Shown: positions 33,608 to 40,599 of the stretch, piece after piece
Numbering within the stretch: position 1 is the first letter of the stretch
Layout: each line of letters begins with the position of its first letter
The notes under the pieces: generated by a model
Databases searched by the model: none
Told to the model about the DNA's origin: nothing
The model's input: the letters and a program-made list of their open reading frames with translations, nothing else
Program-made: the position numbers and the translations under genes
DNA from: Erysipelotrichaceae bacterium
Lineage (GTDB): Bacteria > Bacillota_I > Bacilli_A > Erysipelotrichales > Erysipelotrichaceae
Direction: 5' to 3'
Assembly (NCBI GenBank): GCA_031272515.1
Contig: JAISTR010000032.1
Location: 1 to 40,599 of the forward strand
DNA: 40,599 bases

Positions 33608-34444
33608 TTATGCTTCGTCCACGAAGTCTCTGACCAGCTTGATGAAGCGGTCGGTTTGTTCGATTTGGGTCCAGTGGCCGCACTCCGAGAAGATGTGCAG
33701 TTGCGCATGCTTCATTAAGCGGAAGATGCGGATGGAGTTCTCCACCGGAATGACCAGGTCTTCGCGGCCATGGACAATCAGGGTCGGATGGTCCAGGTCG
33801 GAGATCTGAGCTTCGTATTTCGCCTGGGCCTTCACCCAGCGCTGACGCGGTGCCGGGAACATTGCCGAGAACGATTCCTGGAAGCCCGGTTCAATCGAGG
33901 CTTCATAGCGCATTTGCGTCAGGGCATCGGTGACGATCTTGCGGTTGTAGGCGAAGATGTTGATGATGGCCCGCATGTTTTCAAAAGACGGAGTATAACC
34001 CCAGACGCTGTCCAGACCGTAGGTGAGGGAGAAGTCCACCCCCATGGCTCCCATCAGTACAATCTTGCGTACGCGGTGGGGGAAGCGGACAGCCAGTCCC
34101 AAAGCGATTGAGCCGCCAAAGGAATTTCCGACCAGGTCGAACTTCTCGATGCCTTTGGCATCGGCGAAGGCGACCACCTGGTCAATCCAGCCATCCAAAG
34201 TATATTCAATGCCTTCGGGACGGTCACTGTAGCCAAAGCCGACCATGTCCAGAGCCAGAACGTGATGGTCCTGACCCAAAACCGGCAGGATCTTGCTCCA
34301 GTTCGCCCAGGAGGTTACTCCCGGACCGGAACCGTGCACGAAGATAATCGGTGTCGTTTTGGTATCTTTGCCGTATTCATGGTAATTGGAAGAGTAGGCC
34401 CCCGTTTTAATGTTAAAAGCAATTTCTGGTTTCGTGTTGCTCAT
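33608..34444 (-). CDS. Meta-cleavage product hydrolase (alpha/beta fold)
   Basis: This is a 278-residue C-C bond hydrolase like XylF/TodF/MhpC. It cleaves the 2-hydroxymuconic semialdehyde-type product to 2-hydroxypenta-2,4-dienoate plus a carboxylic acid (formate from catechol itself). The start MSNTKPEIAF at 34444 follows AGGAGGG. The oxyanion motif is VHGSGPGVTSWANW, the nucleophile Ser108 lies in GNSFGG, the Asp is in VHGREDLVIP and the His in ECGHWTQIE. It is the first gene after the hairpin at 34472-34504. Confidence 0.92.
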   Translation of the reverse strand: MSNTKPEIAFNIKTGAYSSNYHEYGKDTKTTPIIFVHGSGPGVTSWANWSKILPVLGQDHHVLALDMVGFGYSDRPEGIEYTLDGWIDQVVAFADAKGIEKFDLVGNSFGGSIALGLAVRFPHRVRKIVLMGAMGVDFSLTYGLDSVWGYTPSFENMRAIINIFAYNRKIVTDALTQMRYEASIEPGFQESFSAMFPAPRQRWVKAQAKYEAQISDLDHPTLIVHGREDLVIPVENSIRIFRLMKHAQLHIFSECGHWTQIEQTDRFIKLVRDFVDEA

Positions 34445-34471
34445 AATTCCCTCCTTCAGGAATACACTTTC

Positions 34472-34504
34472 GCAAAACAGTGACACGGTGTGTCACTGTT
34501 TTGC
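34472..34504. promoter_or_regulatory. Perfect 15-bp hairpin inside the meta-cleavage operon
   Basis: GCAAAACAGTGACAC (34472-34486) and its exact complement (34490-34504) surround a 3-nt loop. It lies 26 nt after the dioxygenase stop and 27 nt before the hydrolase ATG. No T tract follows in the operon direction, so it is not a classic terminator. A processing or mRNA-stabilising stem that sets a higher level of the dioxygenase, or a protein-binding palindrome, would fit. Confidence 0.75.
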
Positions 34505-34530
34505 TTGTAATCTTGCCAACAGATTTTAAA

Positions 34531-35463
34531 TCAGGTAACGACCGTGAGGTAGTTGTCTTGCAGTCTTCTGCTGTAGTAGAAGATTCCTTTTCCGACTTGG
34601 TCGAAGTCCCAAACGCGGGTCGGCATATCCGGATAATAGGCATAGCCGCCGGCGAAGGTTTCAACACGGTTGCCGCTGGGATCGAAGAAGTAAATCGTGT
34701 AACCTCTGGTGATACCATGGCGCATCGGGCCGGCATCGATCACGACGTCATTCATCGTGAGGAAGTCAGCGCAGCGTCCGATGTGGTTCCAGTCTTCGAG
34801 CTTGAAGGCAAAGTGGTGAACCTTACCCGGTTGTTCGAATTCCAGTACCGCAACATCATGCGGACGGTTGGAGCCTGTCAGCCAGGAGCAAATGTCGCCA
34901 TTTCCATCCGGGGCTTTCAAGACTTCTACCAGACCCATTTCCAGAACTTCGCGGAAATATTTGACGGTTTGTGCGGAGTTCGGGCCGAATAACAGGGCGT
35001 GGTCGAAAGCGATGCAGCCGCAGCCTACCGGCAGTTTGCCGTTGGGCAGGACTTCCGGATTGTGCAGACCCGGGGTTTGTTTCGCTTGTTCCACGTCCAC
35101 GAACAGGTCAATCCGGTGGCCGTTGGGCAGGGAAACTGCCAGACGTTTGCCATAGCCGGGTTGGTCGCTGTTGGGAGCGATCGTTTCAATCGGTAAACCG
35201 AAAGCTTTGGTCTTCGCTTCAAACGCATCGAGGTAACCGTTGTCGGAAACCTTGAAGGCCAAGAAATCCAGGCCCGGCTTGTCAGCCTTGCGGATCGCAA
35301 AGGTGTGGTGGTCAAATTCATCATAGCCTTTGAAGAAAACTTTGTCGCCGGCTCTGCCTACTTCCACCAGTCCGAGGACGTCGCGGTAGAAATGAACAGA
35401 GTCATCAATGTTGAGCACTCTGACTTGCGCCATGGAGGCTCTCAGTAATCCTTTTAATGCCAT
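34531..35463 (-). CDS. xylE: Catechol 2,3-dioxygenase (extradiol, type I)
   Basis: This is a 310-residue two-domain vicinal-oxygen-chelate enzyme that aligns by eye along its whole length with Pseudomonas XylE (307 residues). Fe(II) ligands are His155 in FDHALLF, the VHHFAF histidine (216/217) and Glu268 in NRVETF. The extradiol signature GPMRHGITRGYTIYFFDPSG (residues 245-264) is complete. The C-terminus (YYSRRLQDNYLTVVT) matches the XylE ending. The start has AAGGAGG. It cleaves catechol beside the hydroxyls with O2 to 2-hydroxymuconic semialdehyde. It lies 30 nt after the ferredoxin gene. Its need for O2 is notable if the host is an anaerobe. Confidence 0.95.
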   Translation of the reverse strand: MALKGLLRASMAQVRVLNIDDSVHFYRDVLGLVEVGRAGDKVFFKGYDEFDHHTFAIRKADKPGLDFLAFKVSDNGYLDAFEAKTKAFGLPIETIAPNSDQPGYGKRLAVSLPNGHRIDLFVDVEQAKQTPGLHNPEVLPNGKLPVGCGCIAFDHALLFGPNSAQTVKYFREVLEMGLVEVLKAPDGNGDICSWLTGSNRPHDVAVLEFEQPGKVHHFAFKLEDWNHIGRCADFLTMNDVVIDAGPMRHGITRGYTIYFFDPSGNRVETFAGGYAYYPDMPTRVWDFDQVGKGIFYYSRRLQDNYLTVVT

Positions 35464-35493
35464 TTTGTTCCTCCTTAAACATGGGCTTACATA

Positions 35494-35778
35494 CTACAAT
35501 ACAAAACGAATGCGCAGATCGCTTGTGGGAGTGATGCAGCATGCCAGCACCAGACCATTTTTCAGGTTGTCAGCACTGATGTGTTCTGCACTCATGGGCT
35601 TGAATTGATTCCAGGTACCGTCAATTACCTGAATCTTGCAGCGGCCGCACCCGCCGCCGAAACAACCGTATACGATCCCTTTGATGTTGTTCCGGTATAA
35701 TGCCCGCAGGACGCTTTCATCATCCTTGCAGCTGATCCGCTCCCCTGAGGATGACACCTCAATTTGATAGGAAACCAT
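35494..35778 (-). CDS. [2Fe-2S] ferredoxin, XylT-like
   Basis: This is a 94-residue plant-type ferredoxin. The cluster cysteines are in YGCFGGGCGRCKIQV (C-x4-C-x2-C) with a fourth in VLACCI. Ferredoxins of this sort next to catechol 2,3-dioxygenase genes (XylT, NahT) reduce the inactive Fe(III) form of the dioxygenase, so this one probably keeps the neighbouring enzyme active. It begins 7 nt after the iclR stop. Feeding an oxygenase elsewhere is the alternative. Confidence 0.9.
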   Translation of the reverse strand: MVSYQIEVSSSGERISCKDDESVLRALYRNNIKGIVYGCFGGGCGRCKIQVIDGTWNQFKPMSAEHISADNLKNGLVLACCITPTSDLRIRFVL

Positions 35779-35785
35779 ACCTCTT

Positions 35786-36577
35786 TTACAAACCTTTCTG
35801 TGAACGATAGCCTAGTTTTTCGGATATTTCCATGCCGATGTTTTTGATTTTCATGCGGTAGTTCTCCAAAGCATCGTTGGACATCCGAAACAGGGGGCCG
35901 GAGATCGACAGGGCGAACAGAATTCGTCCGTTGACATCGAAGATGGGCGCCGCTACGCAGCGCAGCCCGTCCAGGAATTCCTGGTCATCCATCCCGACAC
36001 CGTTTTGCCGGATCTCGGCCAGCTCTCTTTCCAAAAGCCGGCGGTTGGTAATCGTCTTGGCGGTGTAGGCTTTCATGCCCTTGCTGTCGAGGATGTGTTC
36101 AAACTCTTTCTTGGGCTGATAGGCCAATAAGACCTTGCCCAAGCCGGTACAGTGTGCCGGCAGCTTGACTCCGGGAGCCGTCTCAATCCGGATGGATTGG
36201 GTTGACTCCATTTTGTCGACATAGAGCACTTCACCATTGCTTAACATCGCCAGATGAACCGTTTCATTGACTTCTTCGGCCAGTCTTCGCATCCAGCTCT
36301 TGGCGAGATTCTTCTCATTCCAGGTACTGGAGATCTGACTGCCCAACTCGAACAGTTCCACCCCAAGCTTGTAGTAGCCGCTGTCACTTTCCTGATCAAT
36401 GTAGCCGATGTTGACCAGGGTGGACAGTAAACCATGAAGCGTACTTTTGGCGATTTTCACTTTGTCAGATAACTCTGAAAGTGACATGGATCGCCTTTCA
36501 AAAGCAATGGCATCAATGATCTTCGCAGCTTTTACAATCGACTTGATGTTGTTCCTGTTATCGACGCTCGGTTTCAT
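35786..36577 (-). CDS. IclR-family regulator of the meta-cleavage operon
   Basis: This is a 263-residue protein. The N-terminal winged helix (about 10-75) contains MSLSELSDKVKIAKSTLHGL as helix-turn-helix, followed by the family's LVNIGYIDQESDSGYYKLG wing. The C-terminal effector domain has the usual PAHCTGLGKVLLAYQP and GMDDQEFLDGLRCVAAPIFD motifs that bind small aromatic or keto acids. It is the first gene of the operon it probably controls, so it would set its own level. IclR proteins of aromatic pathways (PcaR, PobR, CatR types) are often activators. The effector is unknown. Confidence 0.9.
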   Translation of the reverse strand: MKPSVDNRNNIKSIVKAAKIIDAIAFERRSMSLSELSDKVKIAKSTLHGLLSTLVNIGYIDQESDSGYYKLGVELFELGSQISSTWNEKNLAKSWMRRLAEEVNETVHLAMLSNGEVLYVDKMESTQSIRIETAPGVKLPAHCTGLGKVLLAYQPKKEFEHILDSKGMKAYTAKTITNRRLLERELAEIRQNGVGMDDQEFLDGLRCVAAPIFDVNGRILFALSISGPLFRMSNDALENYRMKIKNIGMEISEKLGYRSQKGL

Positions 36578-36630
36578 CTTGCCCCTTTTTTTTAAGACAA
36601 CCTGAAGGAATGGCCAATTCCTTTGTTGTC

Positions 36631-36660
36631 ATTATAAATGTTAACGGTTACAATTGTACA
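36631..36660 (-). promoter_or_regulatory. Promoter of iclR and the meta-cleavage operon
   Basis: On the minus strand, TGTACA (36655-36660), an 18-nt spacer, TATAAT (36631-36636). The perfect -10 with an imperfect -35 and two adjacent upstream repeats (36667-36702) fits an activator-dependent promoter. The predicted start near 36624 gives a UTR of about 47 nt. Confidence 0.6.
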
Positions 36661-36666
36661 GAGTTT

Positions 36667-36702
36667 TTCGACAATTTCGAACAGAATTCGACAATGCCGA
36701 AC
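36667..36702. promoter_or_regulatory. Two tandem putative IclR operators
   Basis: TTCGACAATTTCGAAC (36667-36682) and TTCGACAATGCCGAAC (36687-36702), spaced exactly 20 bp, two helical turns. Each has the inverted core TTCG-N7-CGAA. The first extends to TTCGA-N5-TCGAA. They lie at about -50 and -70 from the iclR start, the usual place for an activator. Binding by the IclR protein is inferred. Confidence 0.65.
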
Positions 36703-36940
36703 GACAATTTATGAAAGAATTTTCAGGAAGCGTTACCAATAGGGAAGTTATGCTGATGTTCCCAAGTTAAAAATCCCCTAAATCCTCTTCTATCGTCGCT
36801 CTCTTCCACCTGTCTTTTTCACAGGTCGGACAACGTCCTGTTAACACCATCAGTATAACATGAAAAGCGTACGACAATGATGAATTTGCTATGAAAAATC
36901 TGGAAGACTTTTTGATTTTTAGGTCTGTTATCTTTTGGGG

Positions 36941-36956
36941 TTCGATAATGACGAAC
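36941..36956. promoter_or_regulatory. Third copy of the putative IclR operator
   Basis: TTCGATAATGACGAAC matches the upstream pair except for one T and the two centre bases. It lies about 100 bp before the M20 gene start, 254 bp from the second site, so the M20 gene may belong to the same regulon. Confidence 0.55.
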
Positions 36957-37057
36957 AATAGGATGGCTTTTCTGTTTTCCGGTTTGAAGCATTCTCGGTG
37001 TGTCTTTCTCAATTCATTCACAAAAAAAGCGTAGAATAAGTGCGATAGGAGGGTTCT

Positions 37058-38536
37058 ATGGAAAAACAATCTTTGTTTGATTATATCGAACAGCATCAGA
37101 AGATTTTCACTCACGTTTCCGATCGCATCTGGGAACTGGCGGAATTGTCGCTGCAGGAATTTGAATCAGCGGCCCTGTATGAGAAGGTATTGAAAGAGGA
37201 AGGCTTTACGGTAGAGAGCGGCTTATGCAATGTCAAGACCGCCTTCAGCGGTTCCTATGGCTCAGGGCGGCCCATCATCGGCATCCTGGCGGAGTTTGAC
37301 GCACTCTCCGGCCTGTCGCAAAAGGGCGGGGCCGAAAGCCGGGAAGTACTGAAGGAAGGCGCGAGCGGACATGGCTGCGGGCACAATCTATTGGGGGCGG
37401 GCTCTTTGGCTGCCGCCTTTGCGATCAAGCATTACCTGCAAGAAACCAAAACCCCGGGAACGGTCATCTTCTATGGCTGTCCGGGGGAAGAGGGGGGTTC
37501 CGGCAAGACCTTTATGGCCAGGGAAGGCCTATGGAAGAATCTGGATGCAGCATTGACATGGCATCCGGGCTCTGCCAATGCGATTGTCTCGGGTACCTGC
37601 AACTCCTCGATTGAAGTGGAGTTCCGCTATCATGGCATCGCCTCCCACGCTGCGGGGGACCCGCAGGCGGGGCGCAGTGCCCTGGATGGGGTGGAACTGC
37701 TCAATGTCGGCGTGCAGTTTCTAAGGGAGCACATGAAGGACAGCGACCGCATTCACTATTCGATTACCGATGCCGGCGGCATCAGCCCCAATGTGGTGCA
37801 GTCGGATGCCAGGGTGCTCTACATGGTGCGCTCCACCCAGGTGCGCCAGTGCATCGAGCTGCTCAAACGGGTGATCCAAATTGCTAAAGGCGCGGCGATG
37901 ATGACCGAGACGACGGTGGACTACCGCTATATCGACGGCACCGCCAACACCGTCGCCAATCATACATTGGAGGAAATCTTATACAAGAACTTTGAACTCT
38001 TGGGCGTGGACAGCTACAGTGAAGAGGAATGGGCCTTTGCCTCCGCTTTGAAGCAAACCTTCCCGAATCAACCGGAAGAGATCCTGGCAGGCATCAAGGA
38101 GATGGTGGATGCCAAGGACTACAAGCAGGTCAGTGAACTGAGTGACCATGGTAAAAAAGCCCTGTTTGATTTCTTGGTTCCCTATAAAGCCAGTGACAAG
38201 CAGTCGATGGGCTCCACCGATGTCGGTGATGTCTCCTGGCTCACCCCGACAGCCCAGTTTGAAACGGTTTGCTTTGCGGGCGGCTCACCCGGACACTCCT
38301 GGCAGAATGTCTCCTGCGGCAAGACCTCAATCGCCCACAAGGGTTTATTAACGGCTGGCAAGGTATTGGCGGCTGCTGCCGTGGACCTGTTTGAGAACCC
38401 GGATTTGTTAGTGAAGGCCAAGGAAGAGTTCAAGGAGAATGCCAAGGACGGCTATCTCTGCCCGATTCCTGACGGGGTACCGCCGACCACGGTCGATGAT
38501 CCCTTTGTGCCGGCACCGGAATCATTGAATCAATAA
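37058..38536 (+). CDS. M20-family amidohydrolase, AbgB-like
   Basis: This is a 492-residue cytoplasmic metallopeptidase, close in length to E. coli AbgB (481). The start has ATAGGAGGG upstream. Metal-site and catalytic motifs are ILAEFDALSG, GHGCGHNLLGAGS, GCPGEEGGSGK and TWHPGSAN, with a late SPGHSW. A dimerisation (lid) domain with GIASHAAGDPQAGRSALDG is inserted. AbgB is the B subunit of p-aminobenzoyl-glutamate hydrolase; relatives cleave other N-acyl or N-aryl amino acids. No abgA or abgT partner is seen. Its divergence from iclR and the shared repeat suggest it might release an aromatic acid or amine feeding the meta pathway; this is inference. Confidence 0.88.
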   Translation: MEKQSLFDYIEQHQKIFTHVSDRIWELAELSLQEFESAALYEKVLKEEGFTVESGLCNVKTAFSGSYGSGRPIIGILAEFDALSGLSQKGGAESREVLKEGASGHGCGHNLLGAGSLAAAFAIKHYLQETKTPGTVIFYGCPGEEGGSGKTFMAREGLWKNLDAALTWHPGSANAIVSGTCNSSIEVEFRYHGIASHAAGDPQAGRSALDGVELLNVGVQFLREHMKDSDRIHYSITDAGGISPNVVQSDARVLYMVRSTQVRQCIELLKRVIQIAKGAAMMTETTVDYRYIDGTANTVANHTLEEILYKNFELLGVDSYSEEEWAFASALKQTFPNQPEEILAGIKEMVDAKDYKQVSELSDHGKKALFDFLVPYKASDKQSMGSTDVGDVSWLTPTAQFETVCFAGGSPGHSWQNVSCGKTSIAHKGLLTAGKVLAAAAVDLFENPDLLVKAKEEFKENAKDGYLCPIPDGVPPTTVDDPFVPAPESLNQ

Positions 38537-38550
38537 TCGACTCATAGTCA

Positions 38551-38580
38551 AAAGAAAACCGCTCAGTCGCGGTTTTCTTT
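38551..38580. terminator. Bidirectional terminator between convergent genes
   Basis: A perfect 12-bp stem AAAGAAAACCGC / GCGGTTTTCTTT with loop TCAGTC, T-rich on both strands. The loop contains the TGA stop (38563-38565, minus strand) of the surface-protein gene, so the last codons of that gene form one arm. Confidence 0.9.
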
Positions 38581-40599
38581 TTTCTTGGCTAATCTTTGTA
38601 CTTTCTTATTCGCAAAGGCGAAGATCAGGGCACCTGCCCCAAACAGGGCGGTCCAGCCGGTCAGCTCCATGTTGTAGCTGGTCGGGACCACCGGCGGATT
38701 GTAGGGTGCTGCCGGGGTTGCGGGTGTGGGCGATGCAGTTGTAGCGGGAGCAGTCCAGATGGCATAGAGGGTGATATTGCCGTTTACGGCAGGGATCGTA
38801 TCTGTCAAGCCATAAATGGCACCCAGAATGACATGTTCACTCGCACTCTTGATGACACCGGAACCGGAATTGAAGGCAGTTGCCTTGAAGGTGACTGCGC
38901 CGGTCGGACTGGTACCCCAGCCCGCAAAGGTATAGGACCCGTTGCTGTTATAGGGAGCACCTGCCGGAACCATCGTGGATTGCAGGGCGAAGGGTGCGCC
39001 AATCGCGACCGTCTGCGCTGCCGGTACCGAGGTCACGCCATCGGTGGCGCCGGAGGGAATATTCTTGTCGAAGGTGATGGTAGCTGTGGTAGCTGGTGCA
39101 CTTTCACTCCAAATCGCATATAAGGTAATATTGGCAGTGACGTTTTGAATGGCGGCACTGGGACCGTAAACAACCGGTCCGGAGGCGGAAGTTGCCCAGC
39201 CATCAAAGACATAGGTCTTGCCAGTCTCCTGCGGTGCACCGCTGGGTTGTCCCAAGGCAGAGCTGTCGTTTCCTTCCTTGACGATTTGCGATACCGGGAC
39301 GGCCACGTTGTCGATGGTGCCTGAAGGCAGGTTCTTGTCAAAGGAAATCGTATACTTGTTAGCTGGAGCTTTCCAGGTCGCATAGAGAACCACATCAGAC
39401 GTGATTGGATTGATGGTACCGGCGGAACCGTATACGGGTGAACCGGAAGCTGAGGTCGCCCAGCCGGTGAACTCATATTCCTCACCATCACTGTTGACCG
39501 GACGGCCAATCGGCGCCCCCAGCGGATCGCTTTGATCCCCGGAGTGCAGGGTTTGGGTTGCGGGCATGGCGGTGTTGTTGATGGCACCGCTGGGAATATT
39601 CGCATTATACGTGATCGTAACCACCGGGCCCAATGGCGCAGGCGCCTGCCAGATGGCATAGAGGGTCATGTCAGCGGTTACTGCCGCAACCGTTCCCGAA
39701 CTGGAATAGGTCGCGGTGGTATCACTGGAATTTTCGGACCAGCCCAAGAAGATATAGCTGCCATCCGAATTGGTGAAGGTACCCGTCGGACCGCCCAAAA
39801 CGCTACTTGCGGTGCCGGAGGTGATGCCGGTTTGATTGCTTGGCAGGGTCACAGAGCCGGAGGCACCGGAGGGCTTGTTGTCATTGTAGATAATACTATA
39901 GGTATTGGGTACCGGAGCAGACCATATCGCATAGAGATCAATGTCGGAGGTCACATTGTTGATGGTATCGGTACTGCTGTAGGTCGCGGTGGTCGCCAAA
40001 GCATTTTGCGACCAGCCCAAAAAGGTATAGCTGCCGACCGCATTGCTGGGGGCGCCGGTTGGCGAACCCAGGGCAGCACTGGCCGCGCCGGAGTTGACCG
40101 TTTGGTCAGTCGGCAGGGCAGAGATATTATCAGTCGATGAACTGGGCAGGTTTTTATGGTAGGTAATCGTATAGGTAACTACCGTCGGTGCCTGCCAGAT
40201 GGCATAGAGGTCCATGTTGGCAGATACATTGCTGATGGTATCGGTGCTGCTGTAAGTTGCCGAAGTATCAGAAGCGGTTTCGGACCAGCCTAAGAAGGTG
40301 TAGCTGCCAATCGCATTGCTGGGGGCGCCGGTTGGCGAACCCAGGGCGGCACTGGCTGCGCCTGAGTTGACCGTTTGGTCAGTGGGCAGGGCCGTGATGT
40401 TATCGGTTGCGGAAGCCGGCAGGTTTTTATGGTAGGTAATTGAATAGGTTACTACCGTTGGTGCCAGCCAGATCGCATAGAGGGTTTTGTTGGCATCGAT
40501 GTCCTCAATCTTGTCCCCTACATCAAATTCCGGGGTAGTGGACGAGGATGTCTCTGACCAGCCTTCAAAGCTGTAACTGCCATTGGCATTGACAGGGGT
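38563..40599 (-). CDS. InlB/Listeria-Bacteroides repeat surface protein, 5' end beyond window
   Basis: The last 678 codons are present; the frame is open to the right edge, so the true start is outside. The protein is made of tandem modules of about 91 residues with the Flg_new/InlB-B-repeat pattern: (Y)TITYHKNLPS..., GSYTFLGWSE..., TLYAIWQAP. Six modules and part of a seventh are visible. After the last comes a Pro/Thr/Ala linker (TASPTPATPAAPYNPP), then VPTSYNMELTGW, a hydrophobic segment (TALFGAGALIFAFA) and a basic tail (NKKVQRLAKKKENRD). This is the layout of a wall-anchored protein, but LPXTG is absent. The function is probably adhesive or structural. Confidence 0.88.
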   Translation of the reverse strand, partial: TPVNANGSYSFEGWSETSSSTTPEFDVGDKIEDIDANKTLYAIWLAPTVVTYSITYHKNLPASATDNITALPTDQTVNSGAASAALGSPTGAPSNAIGSYTFLGWSETASDTSATYSSTDTISNVSANMDLYAIWQAPTVVTYTITYHKNLPSSSTDNISALPTDQTVNSGAASAALGSPTGAPSNAVGSYTFLGWSQNALATTATYSSTDTINNVTSDIDLYAIWSAPVPNTYSIIYNDNKPSGASGSVTLPSNQTGITSGTASSVLGGPTGTFTNSDGSYIFLGWSENSSDTTATYSSSGTVAAVTADMTLYAIWQAPAPLGPVVTITYNANIPSGAINNTAMPATQTLHSGDQSDPLGAPIGRPVNSDGEEYEFTGWATSASGSPVYGSAGTINPITSDVVLYATWKAPANKYTISFDKNLPSGTIDNVAVPVSQIVKEGNDSSALGQPSGAPQETGKTYVFDGWATSASGPVVYGPSAAIQNVTANITLYAIWSESAPATTATITFDKNIPSGATDGVTSVPAAQTVAIGAPFALQSTMVPAGAPYNSNGSYTFAGWGTSPTGAVTFKATAFNSGSGVIKSASEHVILGAIYGLTDTIPAVNGNITLYAIWTAPATTASPTPATPAAPYNPPVVPTSYNMELTGWTALFGAGALIFAFANKKVQRLAKKKENRD
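38755..40599 (-). repeat. Tandem 273-bp coding repeats
   Basis: The LYAIW landmark recurs at about 38755, 39109, 39373, 39649, 39922, 40195 and 40468, that is at spacings of 354, 264, 276, 273, 273 and 273 bp. The last units are very alike at the DNA level: the stretches starting at 40041 and 40314 are almost identical for about 70 bp and stay similar beyond. The 354-bp unit carries an insertion. This marks recent unit duplication and a site for length change by recombination. Confidence 0.85.

Larger units (their letters stand above)
36578..37057. other. Divergent regulatory region between iclR and the M20 gene
   Basis: This is 480 bases with no supported gene; a 115-codon frame on the minus strand overlaps the M20 start and has no family look. 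It holds the iclR promoter, three copies of TTCGAYAATNNCGAAC, and a stem ACCTGT / ACAGGT (36808-36826). For the M20 gene there is a possible -10 TAGAAT at 37032-37037 with no good -35. Confidence 0.55.

Noticed and set aside
36767-37114. A 115-codon frame on the minus strand between iclR and the M20 gene
   Set aside because: It overlaps the well-supported M20 start on the other strand, lacks a ribosome binding site and resembles no family.
39532-40140. Plus-strand frames of 175-202 codons opposite the repeat protein
   Set aside because: They repeat with the same period as the minus-strand coding repeats and encode low-complexity Gly/Arg/Ile sequence. They mirror the true gene.
1-40599. CRISPR arrays, prophage genes, transposases or rRNA
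   Set aside because: I saw no regularly spaced short repeats with unique spacers, no phage structural or integrase genes, no transposase and no rRNA sequence. The only tandem array is the 273-bp coding repeat.

Overview
The window looks like chromosomal DNA of a Gram-positive bacterium of the Firmicutes (Bacillota). The reasons are strong AGGAGG-type ribosome binding sites, TTGACA/TATAAT-type promoters, a lipoprotein signal, a giant SpaA/Cna-B plus SdrD-B type surface protein, an InlB/Listeria-Bacteroides-repeat surface protein, CPBP and MATE membrane proteins, and a histidine pathway that ends in FtcD and FchA. TGA is used as a stop in many genes, so the code is standard. Base composition looks balanced rather than AT-rich. 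An Erysipelotrichia-like or related gut or host-associated lineage is possible, but that is a guess.

Layout. (1) 1-1661: two hairpins, then a two-gene cassette that looks like a toxin-antitoxin pair: a DUF3990/ADP-ribosyltransferase-like protein and an overlapping C-terminal XRE regulator. They are read from a promoter that contains a perfect palindrome. (2) 1723-3692: a Gfo/Idh/MocA dehydrogenase and an alpha/beta-hydrolase lipoprotein. (3) 3816-7368: a copper-type operon of a small CC-containing protein, an HMA-TauE/SafE-cupredoxin fusion, a 35-residue membrane peptide, CopZ, a response regulator and a short histidine kinase, followed by a small membrane protein. (4) 7432-9348 (-): an S9 prolyl-oligopeptidase family peptidase. 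(5) 9680-21965: a strong promoter, a ~210-nt leader with an SD-sequestering stem, and a 4013-residue surface protein. (6) 22065-22139: tRNA-Thr(GGT). (7) 22363-24209 (-): YjbQ, a MATE pseudogene with an internal deletion, and a CPBP protease. (8) 24411-30882: histidine degradation, with hutU-hutI-hutH (-) divergent from ftcD-fchA (+). (9) 30932-36577 (-): a complete hydrolytic-branch catechol meta-cleavage operon led by its IclR regulator. (10) 37058-38536: an AbgB-like M20 amidohydrolase. (11) 38563-40599 (-): the C-terminal part of a repeat-rich surface protein that runs off the right edge.

How the genes work together. The hut/ftc genes convert histidine to glutamate and load its formimino carbon onto tetrahydrofolate. 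The meta operon should cleave catechol, or a 3-substituted catechol, with O2 and yield pyruvate and acetyl-CoA through 2-hydroxypenta-2,4-dienoate; no gene here makes the catechol. The two surface proteins lack LPXTG but share a C-terminal pattern, [IV]-[NP]-T-[AS]-Y-x2-E-x3-W followed by a hydrophobic stretch and a basic tail. This may be a non-canonical sorting signal. Other points of interest are the three-copy putative IclR operator, the perfect 15-bp stem inside the meta operon, the paired cysteines in the giant adhesin and the palindromic operator of the toxin-antitoxin-like cassette.
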